Assembly: GCF_963678635.1 (NCBI RefSeq)
Contig: NW_026970648.1
Span: forward strand, 1 to 44,921
Origin: Symsagittifera roscoffensis
Taxonomy: Eukaryota; Xenacoelomorpha; Acoela; Convolutidae
Direction of reading: 5' to 3'
DNA length: 44,921 nt
Part shown: positions 29,784 through 40,282 of the stretch, piece by piece
How positions within the stretch are numbered: the stretch's first letter is position 1
Layout of the letters: every line of letters starts with the position of its first letter
Program-made: the position numbers and the translations under genes
The notes under the pieces: model-generated
What the model was told of the DNA's origin: nothing
What the model saw: only the letters and a program-made list of their open reading frames with translations
Databases searched by the model: none

Positions 29784-30731
29784 TCAAGCCAGTTTTGTCG
29801 AACCCCATGTTTTCCGTGTTTCGATTGATATGACACTCAAGACCGCTCCTGTGTCCAATAGCCCACGCAGTTGAGTCTTCTTTCCGCTTATGTCTAGTAC
29901 GTGTGCAGAATTGTCTGCCTCTGTTCCGATATGCATTGCATCTTCTTCTAACATAGCACAGTGTCCGATCGATCCCACTTTTAGTTCTCCTCTACCAACG
30001 TAGATTTGTCCGGCTAGATCTTCATCACACGTTATCGTGGTTTTTGTGTAGATGTTTATTCCATCTATGTCCAGCATTACCTCATGTGGACCATAGGCTT
30101 CCGTATATCTGTTGTCTATGCGAACTGATTTGCTACCACCACTCGTGAGTAATGCTCTTAAAGCTCTAGAAGAGGTTTGCGGGCTTATTGCACTCAATAA
30201 ATCTGCGAGCACATCAATTTGCTTTATTGTCTGATCGCTCGGTTCACTGAATTTTCTTGTTAGTTCGAGACCGCCCATTGTGATTATTGTCATTATTCTT
30301 GCCCCAATTTTTGTTATACCAAATGGTTTTCCCGTCACTTTTTTCAGGGTGTTGCAATTACCTCTGCGCATTGAGTTCTCTCCAGTTTCTGGTTCTGGCC
30401 TTGTCATGCAGAGTGCCAAATTCAATCTCTGCTTTTCTATCTCCTGTTTCAGCCGTTGCTCGATCTCTTTGGTCGCCAGGTCTTGCTTTACTTTGTTGAT
30501 AGCATCTGCAGCCGCTTTTTCAAAGTTTATCTCTAGTGAATACTTCATCTCGGTTCCCGTGGCATTTTTGACTTGTGTCACGGCCTTCACTGTCTTTGTT
30601 GATAATTCACCAGTCGTTGCCTCTTTGCTCTTCAAGTCGTTTTCAGCTTGTCTATTCCTCCTATTCTGCACCGCAGCCAGTGCCAGTTTGTGTTTCGGGT
30701 GATTTTGATTCTTCACCGCCTCCCAAAACAA
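29784..30731 (-). CDS. Gag C-terminal region and aspartic protease
   Basis: A 315-codon frame. It starts with the segment that follows the zinc knuckle (MFWEAVKNQNHPKHKLALAA). It then has a charged helical region (KEIEQRLKQEIEKQRLNLAL) and a globular stretch, and ends with the retropepsin active site: GLLDTGAVLSVI, Asp at about residue 293 (29844-29861). Shortly after, the frame is lost (TWGSTKLA, stop), so most of the protease after the active-site loop lies in another frame. The first part is duplicated twice more at 31463-31684 and 32417-32638. Confidence 0.8.
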   Translation of the reverse strand: MFWEAVKNQNHPKHKLALAAVQNRRNRQAENDLKSKEATTGELSTKTVKAVTQVKNATGTEMKYSLEINFEKAAADAINKVKQDLATKEIEQRLKQEIEKQRLNLALCMTRPEPETGENSMRRGNCNTLKKVTGKPFGITKIGARIMTIITMGGLELTRKFSEPSDQTIKQIDVLADLLSAISPQTSSRALRALLTSGGSKSVRIDNRYTEAYGPHEVMLDIDGINIYTKTTITCDEDLAGQIYVGRGELKVGSIGHCAMLEEDAMHIGTEADNSAHVLDISGKKTQLRGLLDTGAVLSVISIETRKTWGSTKLA

Positions 30732-30736
30732 AGACA

Positions 30737-30960
30737 GTCCATCTTGAAATGGCCTTCTTGATTACAGAAGAAACTTCTCGCGCCTATCTTGATGATTAAC
30801 CCACTTTAAAACTCATGTTCTTCCGTTTGGCTGATATCTTCTTCGTCCGGTGCGTATCCCAGGCTTTTCATGCCTTGTTTGTATGTCGTACAGTCCTTTA
30901 CATGATGATCCGCTGGTCCACAATTTGCGTATGACCTACGTTTGTCCATGTCATATCTAG
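30737..30960 (-). pseudogene. Gag zinc-knuckle region (unit 1, interrupted by a stop)
   Basis: This equals the zinc-knuckle frames of units 2 and 3, but a TAA follows EEHEF near 30805. It encodes YANC-x4-H-x4-C and later S-F-F-C-x4-H-x4-C in the same layout. Because of the stop, this copy cannot link the capsid part to the protease without readthrough. Confidence 0.65.
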
Positions 30961-30973
30961 GCTTGTACCATGA

Positions 30974-31387
30974 CTACCTTTTTAGTTGATTTCCCCCTTG
31001 CATATTCTTCCCGTCTGAGAACGAGTATTTTTTTGGTTTCATCAACATGTACTCTCTTGACTTTTGTCGCATCTCCTCTGGGGTTGGTGCATTATCCTTT
31101 GATAGTGTATAATACGTCGCCAACATCGTTCTCAAGTCGTCACTCTTCACCCCTTCGATAAACTTCGAAGTGATGCTGAAATTTTTTCTGTTTGTCGATT
31201 CTTCCGGGTCGCTTTTTCTTCTCAAGCTCACAAGATCATCCAGAAATCGGTCGATTGACTCGTCGTCCCTCTTTTTTTTTTCAAATCTCATCATCGCTTG
31301 GTGACCCCTCATTACTGATCCGAATCGTTTACACAGTATTTCGAAGATTTTATCCGCCGTGTCACGGTCCTCTCCTTTCTTTGCCAC
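30974..31387 (-). CDS. Gag capsid-like domain (unit 1)
   Basis: This 137-codon frame has the features of the Ty3/gypsy capsid domain (Retrotrans_gag family): ADKIFEILCKRFGSVMRGHQ, then RRDDESIDRFLDDLVSL-like sequence (KKKRDDESIDRFLDDLVSL) and MLATYYTLSKDNAPTPEEM. It ends with a basic segment (MLMKPKKYSFSDGKN) and a stop before the zinc knuckles. In unit 2 the same domain (31930-32340) is frameshifted. Confidence 0.7.
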   Translation of the reverse strand: MAKKGEDRDTADKIFEILCKRFGSVMRGHQAMMRFEKKKRDDESIDRFLDDLVSLRRKSDPEESTNRKNFSITSKFIEGVKSDDLRTMLATYYTLSKDNAPTPEEMRQKSREYMLMKPKKYSFSDGKNMQGGNQLKR

Positions 31388-31462
31388 TACGCAATTTAGT
31401 GCTGTGCCCTCCAGATTGCTTAGTGTTGCAGTGCAGGCCTGCCTTTCGTCATTCAGGTTGTC

Positions 31463-31902
31463 TTATTCTAGGTGTAGTCTCATGACTTCTAACAATGAGT
31501 CAATGCAGCCCGTGGCATTTTTGACTTGTGTCACGGCCTTCACTGTCTTTGTTGATAATTCACCAGTCGTTGCCTCTTTGCTCTTCAAGTCGTTTTCAGC
31601 TTGTCTATTCCTCGTATTCTGCACTGCAGCCAGTGCCAGTTTGTGTTTTGGGTGATTTTGATTCTTCACCGCCTCCCAAAACAAAGACAGTCCATCTTGA
31701 AATGGTCTTCTTGATTACAGAAGAAACTTCTCGCGCCTATCTTGATGATTAACCCACTATAAAACTCATGTTCTTCCGTTTGGCTCATATCTTCTTCATC
31801 CGGTGCGTATCCCAGGCTTTTCATGCCTTGTTTGTATGTCGTACAGTCCTTTACATGATGATCCGCTGGTCCACAATTTGCGTATGACCTACGTTTGTCC
31901 AT
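31463..31902 (-). pseudogene. Gag zinc-knuckle region and following segment (unit 2)
   Basis: The frame at 31666-31902 encodes RSYANCGPADHHVKDC and ARSFFCNQEDHFKMDC. These are two CCHC-like knuckles with the first Cys replaced by Tyr and Ser. The next frame (31463-31684) starts MFWEAVKNQNHPKHK and, at the unit junction, ends in CIDSLLEVMRLHLE, sequence not found in unit 1's continuation. Confidence 0.65.
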
Positions 31903-32462
31903 GTCAAATCTAGGCTTGTACCATGACTACCTTTTTAGTTGGCTTCCCCCTTGCATATTCTTCCCGTCTGAGAACGAGTATTTTTTTGGTTTCATCAACA
32001 TGTACTCTCTTGACTTTTGTCTCATCTCCTCTGGGGTTGGTGCATTATCCCTTGATAGTGTATAATACGTCGCCAACATCGTTCTCAAGTCGTCACTGTT
32101 CACCCCTTCGATAAACTTCGAAGTGATGCTGAAATTTTTCTGTTTGTCGATTCCTCCGGGTCGCTTCTTCTTCTCAAGCTCTCAAGATCATCCAGAAATC
32201 GATCGATTGACTCGTCGTTACTCTTATTATTTTTTCAAATGTCATCATCGCTTGGTGACCCTTCATTACTGATCCGAATCGTTTCAACAGTATTTCGAAG
32301 ATTTTATCCGCCGTGTCACGGTCCTCCCCTTTCTTTGCCACTACGCAATTTAGTGCTGTGCCCTCCAGATTGCTTAGTGTTGCTGCGCAGGCCTGCCTTT
32401 CGTCATTCAGGTTGTCTTATTCTAGGTGTAGTCTCATGACTTCTACCCATGTGTCAATGCAG
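31509..32462. repeat. gag tandem duplication, unit 2 (954 bp)
   Basis: This is the second unit, in direct orientation and next to unit 1. Its capsid-like part carries small indels (for example around 32140-32230) that break the frame preserved in unit 1. Confidence 0.9.
31930..32340 (-). pseudogene. Gag capsid-like domain (unit 2, frameshifted)
   Basis: This is the counterpart of 30974-31387, with indels near 32145, 32175 and 32225 that change the frame. The sequence otherwise remains very similar, so the breaks are recent. Confidence 0.6.
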
Positions 32463-32886
32463 CCCGTGGCATTTTTGACTTGTGTCACGGCCTTCACTGT
32501 CTTTGTTGATAATTCACCAGTCGTTGCCTCTTTGCTCTTCAAGTCGTTTTCAGCTTGTCTATTCCTCGTATTCTGCACCGCAGCCAGTGCCAGTTTGTGT
32601 TTCGGGTGATTTTGATTCTTCACCGCCTCCCAAAACAAAGACAGTCCATCTTGAAATGGCCTTCTTGATTACAGAAGAAACTTCTCGCGCCTATCTTGAT
32701 GATTAACCCACTATAAAAATCATGTTCTTCCGTTTGGCTCATATCTTCTTCATCCGGTGCGTATCCCAGGCTTTTCATGCCTTGTTTGTATGTCGTACAG
32801 TCCTTTACATGATGATCCGCTGGTCCACAATTTGCGTATGACCTACGTTTGTCCATGTCAAATTCTAGGCTTTCACAATTTGTCAT
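32417..32886 (-). pseudogene. Gag zinc-knuckle region and following segment (unit 3)
   Basis: Frames 32620-32886 and 32417-32638 repeat the two knuckles (YANC-x4-H-x4-C and SFFC-x4-H-x4-C) and the MFWEAVKNQNHPKHK segment. This unit is directly joined to the original upstream gag sequence (MTNCESLEFDMDKRR). At the left it runs into unit 2. Confidence 0.65.
32463..32871. repeat. gag tandem duplication, unit 3 (partial)
   Basis: The third, partial unit matches units 1 and 2 as far as the start of the zinc-knuckle segment ('catgtcaaa'). It then continues into unique gag sequence, so it marks the original upstream junction. Confidence 0.85.
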
Positions 32887-33106
32887 TCACATTGTCGTAA
32901 CGTTTCTTCATTTCTTCCATATCCTTTTTGATATGCTTATTTCGCTCTTTGTCGGTAGTCTCTACTTCGTCCAACATCTGTTGTAGCTTTTTTTCCTTGG
33001 CCCTTGCCAAGACATAGTAAATATCCAGGTTCTCGTTCTTGTTGTGTCTTATTTCCTTTTTTAGCTCTTGGCGGCGGTCCTCCTCACTGCACTTAACTTT
33101 TAACTT
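32887..33106 (-). pseudogene. Gag helical region, in frame with the N-terminal part after one stop
   Basis: The minus strand is open for about 70 codons with a strongly charged helical sequence (CSEEDRRQELKKEIRHNKN, then YDNVNDKL at its end). It is in the same frame as the 33107-33493 ORF and separated from it by a single stop. The stop lies within a short direct repeat (aaaagtt twice), a likely site of slippage. Confidence 0.5.
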
Positions 33107-33493
33107 TTAACATCTCAATTTTTTTGTCATCAAGTCTCCCAGCTCCACCGAGGTTGTTCTCGTTTCCTTGGCTCGTTCATCCTCGCTAACTGCTGCTTCT
33201 TGCGTGGCTTCTTCCTTTTCTTTCCTGGTTTCCGTCGTTTTCGTGGAAACAGTCCCAAATGTTTTGCTCTTCTTGGTTACTGCTGTTATCTCCTCCTTCA
33301 CTTTTGGTTTCATTCCGACCATCGCAGCAATCCTCTCGGTGATTGACGTTCTCTTTGTTTGTGAGTCGTCTTTTATCGTCTCCTGTGTGTTTGTCACTTC
33401 TTCTTCGTTGCCTATTGGTGAGAACTCTGTGGTGTTCTTTTCCTGTTCTACTGTCTTTGGCATCGGTGTTGACTCCGTCTTCTTGCGTTCCAT
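33107..33493 (-). CDS. Gag N-terminal region
   Basis: A 128-codon frame with a true ATG at 33493, the first long frame of the element. The product is rich in Lys, Glu and Thr (MERKKTESTPMPKTVEQEKN; later TKTTETRKEKEEATQEAA) and probably disordered. No domain recognised. Position and direction fit the N-terminus of gag. A TATA-like sequence lies about 230 bp upstream on the same strand. Confidence 0.5.
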   Translation of the reverse strand: MERKKTESTPMPKTVEQEKNTTEFSPIGNEEEVTNTQETIKDDSQTKRTSITERIAAMVGMKPKVKEEITAVTKKSKTFGTVSTKTTETRKEKEEATQEAAVSEDERAKETRTTSVELGDLMTKKLRC

Positions 33494-33960
33494 CCCGTCT
33501 ATGCTTTAATTTGGTGTCTCTAGATCACTCTCTTTTGCTGGTACGCTTTGTTCTTTCGCTTTCTGCTACTTGTTGCTTCTTGTGCCGACCATATTCACTG
33601 AAACATTTTTCCTTATCATACTCGGATTTCTTGGTGTCGGCTTCCTTTGCGTTGTGTTATTGTTCTGCTTAAGTCCTGTTCCCTTTTTTTCAGTTAGTGA
33701 TACCTTGGGTTTTCTTCATAAATTTTATATACAATTTTTTTCCTTTCTACAAATCTATTTTGTACAAACTCCTGTTCTAATATCTAGTTCAAGTCCAATA
33801 AAAACCCCTAATTTTATTTATGACGAAACCAGTTGAGTTCGTTTCCGCAATAGTGAGAAATTTAAGCTGTGTTTTTGGTTGTTCTGATCAGGTACTAGTA
33901 TTTTGGTTCAAGTTGTGAACTGTTGCAAGACTTTACTCAACTGTCTTTGGATGTTTGGAA
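33494..33960 (-). other. 5' flank of the retroelement (possible LTR/leader remnant)
   Basis: No coding signal. It lies upstream of the gag ATG and ends at the satellite boundary. It is T-rich on the + strand. No primer-binding site complementary to a tRNA 3' end and no matching LTR near 13.3-14.9 kb could be found by eye. The last bases before 33960 already resemble a degraded satellite monomer. Confidence 0.4.
33723..33731 (-). promoter_or_regulatory. TATA-box-like sequence upstream of gag
   Basis: The minus strand reads TATATAAAA about 230 bp upstream of the gag ATG, a suitable place for a promoter within a 5' LTR. In AT-rich sequence such a match can arise by chance. Confidence 0.25.
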
Positions 33961-34205
33961 CAAGTATTGGCACGCTTCGTTACTGTCCCAGGATTTTTCT
34001 GAACTCTCCTAGGACCCTTCGCTCAAGTGTTGGGACACTTCGTACTGTCCTAGGACTTTTCTGAACCCTCCTAAGACCCTTCGCTCAAGTGTTGGGACAC
34101 TTCGTACTGTCCCAGGACCTTTCAGGACCCTCCTAGGACCCTTCGCTCAAGTTTTGGGACACTTCGTACTGTCCCAGGACTTTTCTGAACTCTCCTAGGA
34201 CCCTC

Positions 34206-34985
34206 TGCTCAAGTGTTGGGACACTTCCTACTGTCCCAGGACTTTTCTGAACACTCCCAGGACCCTTCGCTTAAGCGTTGGGACACTTCGTACTATCCCA
34301 GAACCTTTCTGAACCCTACTTGGACCCATCGCTTAAGTGTTGGGACACTTCGTACTGTCCCAGGACTTTTCTGAACCCTCTTAGGAGACTTCGCTCCAGT
34401 GTTGGGACACTTCGTTGGTGTCTCAGGACATTTCTGAACCCTCCTAGGACCCTCTGCTCAAGTGTTGGGACACTTCCTACTGTCCCAGGACTTTTCTGAA
34501 CACTCCCAGGACCCTTCGCTCAAGCGTTGGGACATTTCGTACTATCTCAGGACCTTTCTGAACCCTATTTAGACCCATCGCTTAAGTGTTGGGTCACTTC
34601 GTACTGTCCCAGGACTTTTCTGAACCATCTTAGGAGACTTTGCTCCAGTGTTGGGACACTTCGTTGCTGTCCCAGGACTTTTCTGAACCCTCCTAGGAGC
34701 CATTGCTCAAGTATTGGGATACTTCGTACTGTCCCAGGACTTTTCTGAACCCTCCTAGGAGCCATTGCTCAAGTATTGGGATACTTCGTACTGTCCCAGA
34801 ACTTTTCTGAACCCTCCTAGGACCCTTCGTTCCAGTGTTGGGACACTTCGTTGCTGTCCCAGGACTTTTCTGAACTCTCCTAGAACCCTTCGATCAAGTG
34901 TTGGGACACTTCGTACTGTCCCAGAACCTTTCTTAACCCTCCTAGGTCCCTTCGCTTAAGTGTTGGGTCACTTCGTACCGTCCCA
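34206..34985. repeat. Satellite block repeated about 3168 bp away
   Basis: This run of diagnostic monomers (for example the rare variant 'cgttggtgtctcaggac' at 34413) recurs in the same order at about 37374-38050 (variant at 37581), an offset of 3168 bp or 51 monomers. It shows multi-monomer duplication. Confidence 0.7.
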
Positions 34986-37373
34986 GAACTTTTTTGAATC
35001 CTCCTAGGGCCTTTGCTCTAGTGTTGGGACTTTTCCTACTGTCCCAGGACTTTTTTGAACCCTCCTAGGAGACTTCGCTCCAGTGTTGGGACACTTCGTT
35101 GCTGTCCCAGGACTTTTCTGAACTCTCCTAGAACCCTTCGATCAAGTGCTGGGACACTTAGTACTGTCCCAGAACCTTTCTTAACTATCCTAGGTCCCTT
35201 CGCTTAAGTGTTGGGTCACTTCGTACCGTCCCAGAACTTTTTTGAATCCTCCTAGGGCCTTTGCTCTAGTGTTGGGACTTTTCCTACTGTCCCAGGACTT
35301 TTTTGAACCCTCCTAGGACCCTTCGCTCAAGTGTTGGGACACTTCGTACTGTCCCAGGACCTCTCTGAACCCTCCTAGGACCCTTCGCTCAAGTGTTGGG
35401 ACACTTCGTACTGTCCCAGGCCTTTTCTTAACCCTCTTAGGAGACTTCGCTCCAGTGTTGGGACACTTCGTACTGTCCCAGGACCTTTCTGAACCCCCCT
35501 AGGACCCTTCGCTCAAGTGTTGGGACACTTCCTACTGTCCCAGGACTTTTCTGAACACTCCCACGACCCTTCGCTCAAGCGTTGGGACATTTCGTACTAT
35601 CCCAGGACCTTTCTGAACCCTACTTGGACCCATCGCTTAAGTGTTGGGACACTTCGTATTGTCCCAGAACTTTTCTGAACCCTCCTAGGACCCTTCGTTC
35701 TAGTGTTGGGACACTTCGTTGCTGTCCCAGGACTTTTCTGAACTCTCCTAGGACCCTTCGCTCAAGTTTTGGGACACTTCGTACTGTCCCAGAACCTTTC
35801 TCAACCCTCCTAGGTCCATTCGCTTAAGTGTTGGGTCACTTCGTACCGTCCCAGAACTTTTTTGAATCCTCCTAGGACCCTTTGCTCTAGTGTTGGGACA
35901 CTTCCTACTGTCCCAGGACTTTTTTAAACCCTCCTAGGAGACTTCGCTCCAGTGTTGAGACACTTCGTTGCTGTCCCAGGACTTTTTTGAACTCTCCTAG
36001 GACCCTTAGCTCAAGTGTTGGGACACTTCGTACTGTCCCAGAACCTTTCTTAACCCTCCTAGGTCCCTTCGCTTAAGTGTTGGGTCACTTCGTACCGTCC
36101 CAGAACTTTTTTGAATCCTCCTAGGACCCTTTGCTCTAGTGTTGGGACACTTCCTACTGTCCCAGGACTTTTTTGAACCCTCCGAGAACCCTTCGCTCAA
36201 GTGTTGCGACGTTTCGTTACTGTCCCTGAACTTTTATGAACCCTCCTAGGACCCTTCGCTCAAGTGTTGGGACACTTCGTACTGTCCCAGGACCTCTCTG
36301 AACCCTCCTAGGACCCTTCGCTCAAGTGTTGGGACACTTCGTACTGTCCCAGGACTTTTCTTAACCCTCTTAGGAGATTTCGCTCCAGTGTTGGGACACT
36401 TCGTACTGTCCCAGGACCTTTCTGAACCCTCCTAGGACCCTTCGCTCAAGTGTTGGGACATTTCGTACCGTCCCAGGACTTTTCTGAACCCTCCTAGGAC
36501 CCTCTTTTCAAGTGTTGGGACACTTCCTACTGTCCCAGGACTTTTTTGAACACTCCCAGGACCCTTCGCTCAAGCGTTGGGACATTTCGTACTGTCCCAG
36601 GACTTTTCTTAACCCTCTTAGGAGACTTCGCTCCAGTGTTGGGACACTTCGTACTGTCCCAGGACCTTTCTGAACCCTCCTAGGACCCTTCGCTCAAGTG
36701 TTGGGACATTTCGTACCGTCCCAGGACTTTTCTGAACCCTCCTAGGACCCTCTTCTCAAGTGTTGGGACACTTCCTACTGTCCCATGACTTTTCTGAACA
36801 CTCCCAGAACCCTTCGCTCAAGCGTTGGGACATTTCGTACTATCCCAGGACCTTTCTGAACCCTACTTGGACCCATCGCTTAATTGTTGGGACACTTCGT
36901 ACTGTCCCAGAACTTTTCTGAACCCTCCTAGGACCCTTCGTTCCAGTGTTGGGACACTTCTTTGCTGTCCCAGGACTTTTTTGAACTCTCCTAGGACCCT
37001 TAGCTCAAGTGTTGGGACACTTCGTACTGTCCCAGAACCTTTCTTAACCCTCCTAGGTCCCTTCGCTCAAGTGTTGGGAGATTTCGTACCGTCCCAGGAC
37101 TTTTCTGAACCCTCCTAGGACCCTCTTCTCAAGTGTTGGGACACTTCCTACTGTCCCAGGACTTTTCTGAACACTCCCAGGACCCTTCGCTCAAGCGTTG
37201 GGACATTTCGTACTGTCCCAGGACTTTTCTTAACACTCTTAGGAGACTTCGCTCCAGTGTTGGGACACTTCGTACTGTCCCAGGACCTTTCTGAACCCTC
37301 CTAGGACCCTTCGCTCAAGTGTTGGGACATTTCGTACCGTCCCAGGACTTTTCTGAACCCTCCTAGGACCCTC

Positions 37374-38050
37374 TTCTCAAGTGTTGGGACACTTCCTACT
37401 GTCCCATGACTTTTCTGAACACTCCCAGGACCCTTCGCTCAAGCGTTGGGACATTTCGTACTGTCCCAGAACCTTTCTGAACCCTACTTGGACCCATCGC
37501 TTAAGTGTTGGGACACTTCGTACTGTCCCAGGACTTTTCTGAACCCTCTTAGGAGACTTCGCTCCAGTGTTGGGACACTTCGTTGGTGTCTCAGGACATT
37601 TCTGAACCCTCCTAGGACCCTCTGCTCAAGTGTTGGGACACTTCCTACTGTCCCAGGACTTTTCTGAACACTCCCAGGACCCTTCGCTCAAGCGTTGGGA
37701 CATTTCGTACTATCAAGACCTTTCTGAACCCTATTTAGACCCATCGCTTAAGTGTTGGGTCACTTCGTACTGTCCCAGGACTTTTCTGAACCCTCTTAGG
37801 AGACTTCGCTCCAGTGTTGGGACACTTCGTTGCTGTCCCAGGACTTTTCTGAACCCTCTTAGGAGCCATTGCTCAAGTATTGGGATACTTCGTACTGTCC
37901 CAGGACTTTACTGAACCCTCCTAGGAGCCATTGCTCAAGTATTGGGATACTTCGTACTGTCCCAGAACCTTTCTTAACACTCCTAGGTCCCTTCGCTTAA
38001 GTGTTGGGTCACTTCGTACCGTCCCAGAACTTTTTTGAATCCTCCTAGGG
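37374..38050. repeat. Second copy of the 34206-34985 satellite block
   Basis: It matches the block above with minor changes. Around 37710 a small deletion (four bases of 'tatcccaggacc') distinguishes this copy. Confidence 0.7.
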
Positions 38051-38339
38051 CCTTTGCTCTAGTGTTGGGACACTTCCTACTGTCCCAGGACTTTTTTGAA
38101 CCCTCCTAGGAGACTTCGCTCCAGTGTTGGGACACTTCGTTGCTGTCCCAGGACTTTTCTGAACCCTCTTAGGAGACTTCGCTCCAGTGTTGGGACACTT
38201 CGTTGCTGTCCCAGGACTTTTCTGAACCCTCCTAGGACGCTTCGTTCCAGTGTTGGGACACTTCGTTGCTGTCCCAGGACTTTTCTGAACTCTCCTAGAA
38301 CCCTTCGATTAAGTGTTGGGACACTTCGTACTGTCCCAG

Positions 38340-39717
38340 AACCTTTCTTAACACTCATAGGTCCCTTCGCTTAAGTGTTGGGTCACTTCGTACCGTCCCA
38401 GAACTTTTTTGAATCCTCCTAGGGCCTTTGCTCTAGTGTTGGGACACTTCCTACTGTCCCAGGACTTTTTTGAACCCTCCTAGGAGACTTCGCTCCAGTG
38501 TTGGGACACTTCGTTGCTGTCCCAGGACTTTTCTGAACTCTCCTAGAACCCTTCGATCAAGTGTTGGGACACTTCGTACTGTTCCAGTACCTCTCTTAAC
38601 CATCCCAGGTCCCTTCGCTTAAGTGTTGGGTCACTTCGTACCGTCCCAGAACTTTTTTGAATCCTCCTAGGGCCTTTGCTCTAGTGTTGGGACTTTTCCT
38701 ACTGTCCCAGGACTTTTTTGAACCCTCCTAGGACCCTTCGCTCAAGTGTTGGGACACTTCGTACTGTCCCAGGACCTCTCTGAACCCTCCTAGGACCCTT
38801 CGCTCAAGTGTTGGGACACTTCGTACTGTCCCAGGCCTTTTCTTAACCCTCTTAGGAGACTTCGCTCCAGTGTTCGGACACTTCGTACTGTCCCAGGACC
38901 TTTCTGAACCCTCCTACGACCCTTCGCTCAAGTGTTGGGACACTTCCTACTGTCCCAGGACTTTTCTGAACACTCCCACGACCCTTCGCTCAAGCGTTGG
39001 GACTTTTCGTACCATCCCAGGACCTTTCTGAACCCTACTTGGACCCATCGCTTAAGTGTTGGGACACTTCGTACTGTCCCAGAACTTTTCTGAACCCTCC
39101 TAGGACCTTTCGTTCCAGTGTTGGGACACTTCGTTGCTGTCCCAGGACTTTTCTGAACTCTCCTAGGACCCTTCGCTCAAGTTTTGGGACACTTCGTACT
39201 GTCCCAGAACCTTTCTTAACCCTCCTAGGTCCATTCGTTTAAGTGTTGGGTCACTTCGTACCGTCCCAGAACTTTTTTGAATCCTCCTAGGACCCTTTGC
39301 TCTAGTGTTGGGACACTTCCTACTGTCCCAGGACTTTTTTAAACCCTCCTAGGAGACTTCGCTCCAGTGTTGAGACACTTCGTTGCTGTCCCAGGACTTT
39401 TTTGAACTCTCCTAGGACCCTTAGCTCAAGTGTTGGGACACTTCGTACTGTCCCAGAACCTTTCTTAACCCTCCTAGGTCCCTTCGCTTAAGTGTTGGGT
39501 CACTTCGTACCGTCCCAGAACTTTCTTGAATCCTCCTAGGACCCTTTGCTCTAGTGTTGGGACACTTCCTACTGTCCCAGGACTTTTTTGAACCCTCCTA
39601 GGAGACTTCGCTCCAGTGTTGGGACACTTCGTTGCTGTCCCAAGTTTTTTTTGAACCCTCCGAGAACCCTTCGCTCAAGTGTTGCGACGTTTCGTTACTG
39701 TCCCTGAACTTTTATGA
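38340..39717. repeat. Satellite higher-order unit, related copy
   Basis: It has the same series of variant monomers as 40283-41649, including the rare 'gttgcgacgtttcgttac' (39686). An additional set of about nine monomers (39718-40282) separates it from the next copy. Confidence 0.6.
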
Positions 39718-40282
39718 ACCCTCCTAGGACCCTTAGCTCAAGTGTTGGGACACTTCGTACTGTCCCAGAACCTCTCTTAACCCTCCTAGGTCCCTTCGCT
39801 TAAGTGTTGGGTCACTTCGTACCGTCCCAGAACTTTTTTGAATCCTCCTAGGACCCTTTGCTCTAGTGTTGGGACACTTCCTACTGTCCCAGGACTTTTT
39901 TAAACCCTCCTAGGAGACTTCGCTCCAGTGTTGAGACACTTCGTTGCTGTCCCAGGACTTTTTTGAACTCTCCTAGGACCCTTAGCTCAAGTGTTGGGAC
40001 ACTTCGTACTGTCCCAGAACCTTTCTTAACCCTCCTAGATCCCTTCGCTTAAGTGTTGGGTCACTTCGTACCGTCCCAGAACTTTTTTGAATCCTCCTAG
40101 GACCCTTTGCTCTAGTGTTGGGACACTTCCTACTGTCCCAGGACTTTTTTAAACCCTCCTAGGAGACTTCGCTCCAGTGTTGAGACACTTCGTTGCTGTC
40201 CCAGGACTTTTCTGAACTCTCCTAGAACCCTTCGATTAAGTGTTGGGACACTTCGTACTGTCCCAGAACCTTTCTTAACACT

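Larger units (their letters stand above)
30556..31508. repeat. gag tandem duplication, unit 1 (953 bp)
   Basis: It starts at 'cccgtggcatttttgac' (30556); the same sequence occurs at 31509 and 32463. The unit covers, in minus-strand order, the capsid-like domain, the zinc knuckles and the segment after them. Units 1 and 2 are about 97% identical by eye. Confidence 0.9.
14880..33960 (-). mobile_element. Long Ty3/gypsy-type retroelement with post-pol ORFs (defective copy)
   Basis: On the minus strand the order from 33.5 kb leftwards is gag, zinc knuckles, protease, RT, RNase H, linker and integrase. RNase H before integrase is the Ty3/gypsy (and retroviral) order, not Ty1/copia. About 10 kb of further coding-like sequence follows integrase. 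Composition is uniform across this span and differs from the AT-rich DNA on the left. Internal duplications (30.6-32.9 kb and 18.3-22.1 kb) inflate the length. Stops and frameshifts occur throughout, the RT core is deleted and no LTR pair was found, so this copy cannot be autonomous. The right end abuts a satellite array. I cannot exclude that part of the post-pol region belongs to a second, nested element. Confidence 0.75.

Noticed and set aside
14774-29833. Plus-strand open frames across the long element
   Set aside because: They lie opposite clear minus-strand gag-pol and post-pol frames, show no domain and change with the minus-strand frame.
13292-33960. LTR pair flanking the long element
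   Set aside because: Visual comparison of 33.5-33.96 kb with 13.3-14.9 kb shows only short chance similarities; no long direct repeat was found.
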